Shown here in pieces: positions 41,575 through 50,200 of a stretch of DNA of 64,000 bases. The stretch is from Cytidiella melzeri (Eukaryota; Basidiomycota; Agaricomycetes; Polyporales; Irpicaceae): contig JABYQR010000209.1 of NCBI GenBank assembly GCA_022592445.1, forward strand, positions 1 to 64,000, given 5' to 3'. The notes beneath the pieces are model-generated. The model saw only the letters and a program-made list of their open reading frames with translations. It was not told the DNA's origin and ran no database searches. Position 1 is the first letter of the stretch; every line of letters starts with the position of its first letter. The position numbers and the translations under genes were made by a program.

Positions 41575-43395
41575 TTAGTCCTCTGCCTGAGGATCAGGCA
41601 AGTTGTTCTCTCGTAAGAACTCGGTGAGTTGCGCAAGGTCGCAAACTTCCGCACCAGGCATCCACTGGTCGTGCTCAGGACCGTACCCGACCCACCGTAC
41701 CAGATATTGAAAACCGTGGCCGCGAGGTCTACGATCTATGATACGCTCGACGAAATGCTCAGGACCATCAGGAGTGATAGTTGGACCTGGCTCTGCATGC
41801 GCTCGTGAGGGAAAAAGTTCATCGTCGTTCTCGTTGAAAGGTTTGAGTAGAGATGCATGGAAAGTGGGAAAAATATCCATGGTAGGCGGCAATTCGAGAG
41901 TGTAGACGGATGAGTTTGGCCACGCTTGCACCACACGATAAGGACCGTCGTAGCGAACCATAAATTTCGCTACCCTATGGTCTCCTTTGCGCATATAGTC
42001 ACGGCGACGATGGAATGTTGACAGTAGTACACAATCGCCCACAGCGTAGTGGCGTTCTTCACCGCGGTGTTTATTGGCGTTCGAAGCCTGCGTCGTCTTG
42101 GCAAGTAAAAGGTTATCCTGAGCTTCCATCACATCAGCCTCAGCAGCGTGAATGACCTTAGCGGCGTCTAGTTCTTCAGGCTCCTGCAGAGGCGTCGCAA
42201 AGACAGGAGGCAGAATGCGAGGTGACCGACCATGACGCAGTTGAAAAGGCGAAAACCCTGTTGAAGCGTTCACTGTGTTCATGTAATTGAAACGAACGAG
42301 AGGTAGAGCACGCGCCCAGCCCTTCTGGTTCCGTTGGACATGGAAACGAAGTGCCTGGATCAAGGTCTTGTTAGAACGTTCACTCGCGCCGTCCGTTTCA
42401 GGATGATACGCCGTGGACATCTTCTGTTTCACTCCTGTAAGGCGGCACAACGCCTTCCAGAAACGGGACACAAATAATTTGTCGCGATCCGAAACAATGT
42501 CCGAAGGCAGCCCATTCTCGCAGTACCAGTGACGGAAAAACAAAGCCGCGAGGTCTTCTGCTGAAATGTCAGTTCTGCAAGGAACAGCCCGGAAATCAGA
42601 ATTAAGCCGGCAGGTCATCGTCAATATGCAGTTGGCGCCTTCGTCCTCAGGAAGTGGTCCTACAAAATCCAGTCCTACGCTCTCGCAACGCCCATCAGGG
42701 ACAGGCAGAGGATGCAAAGGTCCAGCGGGCTTACGAGTGGAAGACTTGTTGCGCTGGCAATCTTCACAAGACGGAATGTAGAGGGCCTCAATGTCATTTC
42801 TCATGTTTGGCCAGTAGTACCCTGACCGCAGCGAAGCATAAGACTTGTCGACGCCGAAATGCCCAAGAGCGTCATGAGCAAGGTGGAAGAGGGCCTCTCG
42901 TAGTTCGTTGACGCGCGGAACAACGAGACGTTCACCAACGTATAGCAAACGGTCTCGCACGACAATACCCATCCAAGAGTGCCCGTCCAGGAGGCCAAGT
43001 TCCAGAGCCTCCAGAGCGCGAAGAGCAAGGTGTTCAGCCCCACACCCACCCTTCACCGTGTCCCAAACCAAATCCGCCAGTCTTTTAGCCCACTTGTCTG
43101 ACGCATAACCGTCACGAATCTTCTGTAGCCATTCCGGATCGGTTGACACAACAAGACGCGTCGCGCAAATGCGCGAGTGCTCATGCTTTCTAACGCCCAA
43201 AGCAACGGTCGCATCCCAGACAGCGCCAACAGCGACAGCAGACACTAGGTCGCGACAGCGAGACATCGAGTCGGCCGGAGTATTCAATTCGCCAGCAACA
43301 TAGGTGATGTCGAAATCGTATTGAGCCAAGAACTCCTGCCACCGTGCCTGGCGACGAGAGAGCAACTTCTGCTTGTGAAAATTCTCCAGCGGAGA
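41575..43395 (-). CDS. gypsy D RNase H end, integrase and chromodomain
   Basis: One open frame of about 607 codons is usable. It opens with the end of RNase H and connection (NFHKQKLLSRRQARWQ, YVAGELNTPADSMSR). The integrase HHCC finger follows (HLAHDALGHFG...CEDCQ), then the core with acidic residues in VGLDFVGPLP, DIVSDRDKLF and TDGASERSN. The C-terminal GPF/Y-like module contains KGDHRVAKFMVRYDGPYRVV. The last 70 residues are a chromodomain (ERIIDRRPRGHGFQYLVRWVGYG), thought to target integration to modified chromatin. The frame upstream to 43623 is out-of-frame Gag. No in-frame start exists for this part after the deletion. Confidence 0.9.
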   Translation of the reverse strand, partial: SPLENFHKQKLLSRRQARWQEFLAQYDFDITYVAGELNTPADSMSRCRDLVSAVAVGAVWDATVALGVRKHEHSRICATRLVVSTDPEWLQKIRDGYASDKWAKRLADLVWDTVKGGCGAEHLALRALEALELGLLDGHSWMGIVVRDRLLYVGERLVVPRVNELREALFHLAHDALGHFGVDKSYASLRSGYYWPNMRNDIEALYIPSCEDCQRNKSSTRKPAGPLHPLPVPDGRCESVGLDFVGPLPEDEGANCILTMTCRLNSDFRAVPCRTDISAEDLAALFFRHWYCENGLPSDIVSDRDKLFVSRFWKALCRLTGVKQKMSTAYHPETDGASERSNKTLIQALRFHVQRNQKGWARALPLVRFNYMNTVNASTGFSPFQLRHGRSPRILPPVFATPLQEPEELDAAKVIHAAEADVMEAQDNLLLAKTTQASNANKHRGEERHYAVGDCVLLSTFHRRRDYMRKGDHRVAKFMVRYDGPYRVVQAWPNSSVYTLELPPTMDIFPTFHASLLKPFNENDDELFPSRAHAEPGPTITPDGPEHFVERIIDRRPRGHGFQYLVRWVGYGPEHDQWMPGAEVCDLAQLTEFLRENNLPDPQAED

Positions 43396-44696
43396 ACGAC
43401 GATGGAGCGTGGACGACGGCAGTCCAGCAAAAATGGGGAAGCGAAAAGGCGGAAGAGACGTACTCGGATTCGTCACTGGAGGACAAGTCGTCGTCGGCGC
43501 GGCTGAGTACAGAAGACGGATAAAGAGCGACACGGCGACTTGACGTAGAGGGTCCAGTGCGAACAGCAGCAATGTATTCAGAATTCTCTTCAAGATCATC
43601 TGGAGCTTCTTCCACGGCGGCAATGCGACCCTTATTCACGGGTTTCGCAGAAGTCCCAGAAGCGGGCGCAGCGGTGGTAGGAACAGAGCCATTAGCGCGA
43701 GAGTTGAACGAAGATGAGCCGAGAAGAGGTTTGTACGTGAGGGGGTCGGGGCAACCATTGGGACAGTCAGAGCCTAAATGATTGACAAAGGCACGTCGAC
43801 ATTTGAAGCAACCGCTATTTGCCTTCAAGTAGTCGCGTTCTTCTTGAGACAAAGGAGGTAGTCTGGCGGTGTTTCCCGAGCGAGCGGCAGACATAGCTTG
43901 TGTAGAAGGGTCTGGCGTCTTAGAAGAGCCCTTAGTCGTCACCGTAGACGCAACCGCGCGACGTGCAGCGGTGCGGATCTGAGCAAGATCATCACGACGG
44001 CCTTCGTCTTTCAAGGACAAGAACTCCTTGAGGTCGTAGAAGGTAGTGTGCGTGATAGCTTCGGCCGAGCAGGCAGCGAGACGGAGTTTGAAACAGGTAC
44101 GAAATTTCAGGTGACGATGAAGGTCGGCGTCGGACATGTGGTACTCAGTCCCTTTTAACAGGACCGACCTTTTCGACCCAGGTGTCGAAATGATCGTCGT
44201 CGTTCATTGTACCCTGCTCCAACTGAAGACAAATCTCGTCGGCCCAGTTACGCTTTAACCAACGTTTCCGCATCTCCGACATGAAGGTGTCGAAGGTCAT
44301 AGCCTTGAAGCGAGCTTCGTTGTTTAGCCACCAATCAGAAACATCTGCATCATGAAAATCGGCGGCCACGAGAGAGACTTGATCGACATCGTCGATTTTC
44401 TTGACGCGGAAATAATGCCTGCAGCTTTGTGCGAACGAAGCGAGGATCTCCGGGGTGAGTAAACCTGGAGTCAACTCGGGGGAATGCTTCGCTCCCTGCG
44501 ATACGATGACTTGCGCATGTTTAGAAGCTCTCTGTTCCATCGTAGGCGGACAGATATAGATCGGCGTGGATTTGTCGTCCGACGAGGAAGGTGATGTTGG
44601 ATTATGATCCTCTTCCTCTAGTTCCAACAATTCTCCTTTTGATAGGAAAAATCCTCCCGTAGGTGTGTCAAGGACAAATGGAGCGAGTATACACAC
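43395..44696 (-). pseudogene. gypsy D Gag
   Basis: The N-terminal frame (44696-44145) has the capsid-like region (FRVKKIDDVDQVSLVAADF, DWWLNNEARFKAMTFDTF). A frame change near 44150 leads to the second part (44137-43395) with the zinc knuckle CFKCRRAFVNHLGSDC (C-x2-C-x6-H-x4-C), common in fungal chromoviruses. It ends at SLPHFCWTAVVHAPSSF, which in intact relatives starts the protease. There the deletion joins it out of frame to RNase H near 43395. Confidence 0.85.
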
Positions 44697-45064
44697 AACC
44701 TCGGTACGCAGATCGTCGTCGTCGATATCGGCAAATGGGAGGGCTTGCGCGAGTTCAAAGTATAGACGAGAGAGATGTCGTGTTTGAGAGGTGTGTCGTG
44801 CGCGTATGCGAAGCGGGTCCAGGTTGACAGAGGTGTACGGCGGAGGCAGAAGTTGAACAGCGGAAACAGATTTCGGTGTGGGTACAAATTGGTGACGGTA
44901 ATGGGACAGTAGACGGTTCGGTAGACGGCTCGCGTACTAGACGCGTACGGTACGATGAAACGATGGGCGATGGCAGTCGATAAGGAACGTTTGTGCGTGG
45001 GGAGCGCGGTGTTGCGCACCAGCTCGGACGTCGAAGAGCGTGTTGTATAAAACTCAAAAAAAAG
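44697..45064 (-). other. gypsy D leader
   Basis: This 368-bp leader next to the 5' LTR begins CTTTTTTTTGAG on the minus strand. No tRNA-type primer site was evident. Confidence 0.5.
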
Positions 45065-45382
45065 TGGAAACCTGCAACGGCAGGTAACACTCAGAAACGG
45101 AGTTTTTACAATGTTTATTCTTCGAGCCAAGAGGGAGAAACTCAGTACAAGTATCGCGGTACGTAAAGAGTCGGGTAACATACCTTCGAGCCAAGAGGGA
45201 GAAACTAAAGAGGCTTGAAGGGAGAGTGCGGGTTTTATATGTATTGCGGCACTAAACAAGGGGGACCAATGGGAAACGTGGGAATGGGAAAAGAAGTACT
45301 AAGGCCGTGATCTATGAACGAGTGTACTATAAAGGAAGGTGGAATAGAAAGGAAAGCGCATGTCGTAACCTACGAGGTTACA
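45065..45382 (-). repeat. gypsy D 5' LTR (318 bp)
   Basis: Same ends as 41234-41551, one visible difference. The TATA box on the minus strand is at about 45232-45242. Confidence 0.94.
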
Positions 45383-46294
45383 CTCATGAATCAATATGAG
45401 ATGCGTGACTTAGGAGAAGCAAAGCTAATCCTAGGCATGCAAGTGCATAGAAATCGTAAAGAGCGTACACTCTACCTTTCTCAAGGGTTGTACATTGAAG
45501 ATGCTCTTAAACATTTTCAAATGATCAATGCTAATCCTGCCTGTACACCTTTACCATCTGGACTAGAACTTTGTAAAGCAGATTCCAACTATACAGCGGA
45601 ACATGAGCTTAGGAGTTCGTATCAAGCCTTGATTGGTACACTCTTATATGTTATCGTTGGTACTCGTCCCGACATTTCATATGCTGTCATACGTCTTTCT
45701 CAGTATATGTCAAATCCCACTCAGATCCATATGAATGCTGCGAAGTATATACTCCGTTATCTACTTGGTACTCAGTCATATGCTATCAAGTATGATGGAC
45801 GCAGCCAATCTGGACTAGTTGGTTACTCAGATGCAGACTGGGCTGAGAACAAAGACGATAGACACTCCACTACTGGCTATGCATTCCTTCTGGCCAAAGG
45901 CGCAGTGTCATGGGTCTCGAGAAAACAGAAGACCGTAGCACTCTCTTCAATGGAAGCAGAGTACATGGCATTATGCGACACAGCGAGGCAGTGTGCTTGG
46001 ATACGTACTATGCTCACGGAATTGGATATGTCACCAAGAGGTCCCACTACGATCTATTGCGACAACCACGGTGCCATCTTCTTCACAAAGAATCCAAAGA
46101 TTGAAGCTCGTTCAAAGCACATTGACATTCGTTACCACTATGTTTGCGAGTTCATTAATGAAGACAAAAAGGCAGAACTCTATGCCATCCCAACTGAAGA
46201 CCAAGTTGTTGATATAATGACCAAGTTATTGGCATTTCAGAAACAGTCTAAATTCAGTGGGAGTCTTGGACTAGTGAACTTCACTGCACCCTAA
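45383..46294 (+). CDS. copia C RT C-terminus and RNase H
   Basis: The frame resumes at NQYEMRDLGEAKLILGM and runs through the copia RT C-terminal motifs (LIGTLLY, TRPDISYAV, HMNAAKYILRYL). RNase H shows catalytic residues in GYSDADWA, SSMEAEYMA, IYCDNHGAI and KHIDIRYH. It ends about 57 bp before the 3' LTR. Apart from the chromovirus insertion this part is intact. The ORF start at 45314 lies within the LTR of element D and is not genuine. Confidence 0.9.
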   Translation, partial: LMNQYEMRDLGEAKLILGMQVHRNRKERTLYLSQGLYIEDALKHFQMINANPACTPLPSGLELCKADSNYTAEHELRSSYQALIGTLLYVIVGTRPDISYAVIRLSQYMSNPTQIHMNAAKYILRYLLGTQSYAIKYDGRSQSGLVGYSDADWAENKDDRHSTTGYAFLLAKGAVSWVSRKQKTVALSSMEAEYMALCDTARQCAWIRTMLTELDMSPRGPTTIYCDNHGAIFFTKNPKIEARSKHIDIRYHYVCEFINEDKKAELYAIPTEDQVVDIMTKLLAFQKQSKFSGSLGLVNFTAP

Positions 46295-46351
46295 CGAGAT
46301 GCTGTCATTCAAAGTAGCTCAAAGCAAAATGATGTTGGCATCAAGTGGGAG
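46295..46351 (+). promoter_or_regulatory. copia C polypurine tract region
   Basis: The sequence just before the 3' LTR ends AAGTGGGAG, a short purine run in the position of the plus-strand primer. Confidence 0.6.
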
Positions 46352-46848
46352 TGTCAAAGCGAGATTGTATCGCTGATTATCGGACATCAGATCTATGGAC
46401 AATGTAGATCAGATAGTACATAGCATGTGATTCCACCATCCTTATGGTCACACACGATGCGATACTTGCACCATATGGCATCGTGTTCCAGTAGTTTCCA
46501 TGACTGAATAGCAGAAGTACCATGAGGCTTCTGCATGACTCATATTTCATATACCAAATGTATTTACTATTGAGCTTACTAAAGGCTCAGTCTGCACCAT
46601 TCAGTTATGTAGGATGCTCAGTCATCGCTTACATTCTCTATTCAGTAGTATTGCAAGCAGGACTGTGCATTACCAATCATTACTCATAGGATTACCAATC
46701 CTTACTCATATGACATTACTGTAGCATTAGTAATCTAGTTACAGACATGTATATATACCGCTCCTAGAGAGCAGAGAAATAATAAGACACTTACTCCCAG
46801 AGTTAGTTGACTCTCCTAGTCATCCCCTACACTTGTAACTTTCAAACA
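46352..46848 (+). repeat. copia C 3' LTR (497 bp)
   Basis: It appears identical to 34253-34749, with the TATA box at 46749-46758, and is followed by the target duplication CGATG. Confidence 0.95.
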
Positions 46849-47131
46849 CGATGACAACTCCTGGAGAAAGAGGGTCTGGTTGGTGAGTTGAGTTACTAAG
46901 ACGGTGGGCAAGAGGCTTTTTATGTATTTTGGATATGTCTTATGTACCACATAGGGGAGTTGATGGTCACTACGTGTGATGAGTTATGAAACGTATCGGG
47001 AAAAAGTCTCCTGAATCATGATCAAGCTTGCAGCACAGTCTCAAAGATGTGAGTCACTTTTTCGGGTATGTCTCCAGGGCGGGAGAGACATCGACGGTTG
47101 AGCGCGCGCTTCGCACACGGGTCTTTTATTG

Positions 47132-47133
<2 letters not shown>
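46849..47133 (-). promoter_or_regulatory. displaced promoter and first exon of the small secreted-protein gene
   Basis: Read on the minus strand, ACATAAAAAGCCTC (46911-46925) is a TATA-like box. About 35 bp later a leader starts (CTCAACTCACC). After excision of copia C it runs into GCTGCAGCGCTGGTCG and a GTAAGT splice donor at 34232. The LINE 3' end at 47134 is the upstream limit of the remaining promoter (about 210 bp). Confidence 0.5.
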
Positions 47134-47165
<32 letters not shown>

Positions 47166-47295
47166 GTAGAGCGTGACAGGGAATGGGCAGTCCGCTTGAC
47201 GGTCTCCCATTCCCCTGCTGGTGCGAGGGGATTTCACCCTCTAGTGATACTTTCGCTTGATTAACCGCGGTGGAAATGCTATTACGCACGCCGCC
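47134..47295 (-). other. LINE poly(A) tail and 3' untranslated region
   Basis: The tail is T(31) on the plus strand at 47134-47164, followed by 130 bp of GC-rich 3' UTR up to the ORF2 stop. Confidence 0.85.
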
Positions 47296-50200
47296 CTATG
47301 GCGGTTGTGTGGGGCTAGGTTGCCTATCGCTCCCTAAACTCTGGTGAGATTCGTCGCACGGGCCTCCCGTCCACTCTCGCCCTAGGTCAACCCTACCCAC
47401 TAAAACCCCCGCATAGTGTATCCAGTTCTCCGGCCTGGCTGCTTCGTCCTCTAAGGTCCCAGACCACGTCTTTAGTACCATGTTAACGTCGAGACGTTTC
47501 GTCTCCGGCATTCTCGGATGAGTGAGTGCTATATCCATCTGGAGCCTCCTGTTCATGGCGGAGTGCCATCTGCGTACTATCTCTCCTTGCGAGAATTGCC
47601 AGCCCGGCACCTCCGCTTTCTCAATCACCCTTTCGCACCTGAGCTTCCATATCAGGTGCGCCGACTCTGTCACCGCTATATGGTATAACCTAGAAGTCCC
47701 ACGCATTGGCGTGTCTTCCGAGGTCACAACTGTTATCAAGTTCGCACCGACGATCGTGCCCATTGTCAGCTCGGGCCTCTCCCCCACTTTCCTCGCTAGG
47801 AGGTTCCTTACCAGTGTCCACACAATGAGTTGCCCCGGGGCTTGGCATTGCAGGAGCACATGCTCAAGTGATTCCAGTTGCCCACAGTGGGCGCATTCGC
47901 TCCGATCTTCATATCCAGCGATGTTCAGCCACCATCTCCCGCATCGATATGCGTCATGCAGCACTCTCCACAGGAAGTACCTTATCCTCCTGTGATTAGT
48001 CTTACTTCTTATTGCCTTCCATAGCGCCTCCTCCGTCGGTTTTACTCCCGTTTCATCCGCTATGTCCTCCAGTATCCTTTTGACCTGTTCTACTGTGGCT
48101 TTCCTAGGTGAGTATGCTCTCCTCTCCATGATGCCAGCGTAGATTGTTCTCTGGGAGGCAGTGCTGATTTGTGCCCCCTCCAGCAGGAATTTGGCCGGCA
48201 CCTCTACCGCGTCCCCTTCTGGGAGAGGCAGTCGAGCCCCTTCCGCGGCTAGCTCATCGGCCTTCTCGTTGCCTTCCACTCCTGCATGCCCCTTGACCCA
48301 GCATAGTTCCGTCGTCGCCGCCCTTGCACGGCACCACGCTATGATGGCCCTGAAGAGGTTCTTGTTACTAACCCCCGTCCAGCCCCGTTCTTCCCATCTC
48401 TTCGCGTGTAGCGTTATACCGTCTACACAGTACCTCGAGTCGGACATTATCCTCAAGGGGGTCACCTTGGGGGCCGTGGATAGGATGTGGAGAATCGCGG
48501 TTAGCTCTCCTGCCTGGTTCGTCTGTTCTGCTCCTCGCACCCTTATTGCCGCATTTAGCCTGTGCCCTTCGGCTACCCATACACCGGCCCCTGCTCTCGC
48601 GTTTTGCGTTCCATTGTCTGACGCCGACCCATCTGTATACACCACCAGAGTTGCGCGTTCCACTCGTCTCGTGAGGGGTCGGTTGACTGGGTTCCTGCAC
48701 TGGGGCCTTCCTTCCGTGAAGAGTCTGAAGCACTGGGAGAGGTCGCTCCTCACCGTTAGCGACGGGTTGTATATTATCGGCTGGTCAGTCCCCTCCCTAC
48801 CCTTATTGATTCGCTTACGCCTCCGTGTTAGCGACAGGCCGTCGGCGACTGTTTCGTGGTCCGGGTGCCACTTCGGTGTCAGGCTCCCATATAAGGCTTT
48901 TGCTGCACGATAGCATTCGTAGGGATTTGGACACCCATGGATTTCGCGGATCTTCGCGCAGAACTCGCAGCACTTTCTTTTCGGGAAGTGCCCCTGTGGG
49001 CCTCCCGTTGTCAGGTCCCCGTATTCGGTCAGTACCTTCAGTTGCGCTACCGTGCGTATATGGTGGAGCCTTCTGAGGCACTTGCTCGCTGCCTTATTGT
49101 GCATGTCTCGCATCTCATTCCCTATCCCCACATGCAGCCATATGGGGAGTTTCTTTTTCAGTTTTGGCCCTAACTTAACCGCTCCGAAGCTGACTCCCTT
49201 CGCTTTGGCCAGGTTAATCATGGTTCTCAGGTATGTTGGGAGTCCGGAGTTAGTGCTCGCATTCACATTCCAGGTCTGCAGAAAGAACTGGAGTTTCGAC
49301 TCCTTGTCGAGTCTCGGCCCCGCTTGTGTCGCGTTCATCGCCAGTATGGCATCTACCGCAAATGCCCACGCCAGCCTTGTTTTTGTTAGGTCTAGGAACG
49401 GTTTCAGCCACGTTAGTGCGATCGCCTCCGTTCTGGCTTTGATGTCTAGCAGAGCTATTCCCCCCTCCTTCATCGGCCTGCAGAGTGTGTCCAGTCCCAC
49501 TGGGGGGGAGGGTGTATCAGGCCACAGGAAGTGTCGTATCACTTTCGTCAGTTCTTCACGTACGTGGTTCGGCATTCCCTGGACTTTGGCTAGGTACTGT
49601 ATCCTGCCTCCAACTTCCATGTTAATTATGAGCTTCTTCCCGAAGATCGTAAGTCCAGGTCGATTCCACACCCCCAGTCGGTGTTTAATCTTCTGTATTA
49701 TCGGCTGCCATGGGGCTGCCTCGTCGGCTCCGTTCCCGATCCAGACTCCTAGAATCCTCGTCAGGGAGCCTTCTTCCGCTATCCTTATTCCCGGGGCTAT
49801 TTCTTCCCCTGACCTACTAAAACTCCTGCTCTCAACTACCTTCAGCCGGTATTCCGCTGTCCCAATCGGTACCAACTCCGTCTTTTCGAGGTTGAACTTC
49901 GCCTTGGATGCCTCGCACCACTTTGTCAGTATCCCCTGTAGCGTGGAGTACTCGTCGTTTTCCGATAGGTAGACTGTGGTGTCATCCGCAAACAGGGTTG
50001 CAAGCACCCTCTCCGCCATTCCCGGGATGGTGTAGCCCTTCAGGTCAGACGCCCTCATCATGCAGGCTAGGGGTTCTATTGCCATGTCGAAGAGGAGGCA
50101 TGACAGTGGGTCTCCCTGCCTCACTCCCCTAGTCACTCGGTAAGCCCTACTTCTTACTCCATTGATGATTATACTGGACTGTGCTCCTTGGTACAGCGAG

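Larger units (their letters stand above)
41234..45382 (-). mobile_element. chromovirus-type gypsy element D, internally deleted
   Basis: This 4149-bp minus-strand element has two 318-bp LTRs (41234-41551, 45065-45382) that differ at one position I can find (41427 G, 45258 A). A perfect target duplication CTCAT (41229-41233, 45383-45387) flanks it. It encodes Gag and then jumps into the end of RNase H, integrase and a chromodomain. Protease, RT and most of RNase H are missing. It lies within the RT gene of copia C and is therefore the youngest insertion in this stack. Confidence 0.93.
34253..46848 (+). mobile_element. Ty1/copia family C, young, with nested chromovirus
   Basis: It is bounded by two 497-bp LTRs that I cannot distinguish by eye. 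A perfect target duplication CGATG (34248-34252, 46849-46853) flanks it. Order: LTR, primer site, long leader, two accessory ORFs, gag, protease, integrase, RT, RNase H, purine tract, LTR. Removing the 4149-bp chromovirus and one target duplication leaves an element of about 8.4 kb, large for copia, mainly because of the 2.9 kb before gag. Confidence 0.94.

Noticed and set aside
43190..43394. Extension of gypsy D Gag past 43395
   Set aside because: Here the frame reads the RNase H/integrase region out of frame after the deletion.
45314..45382. Start of the RNase H frame at 45314
   Set aside because: Those codons lie in the chromovirus LTR; the true frame resumes at the target duplication.
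48161..49972. Plus-strand frames of 250 and 306 codons opposite LINE ORF2
   Set aside because: Antisense to a strongly conserved RT/RNase H gene; composition explains the lack of stops.
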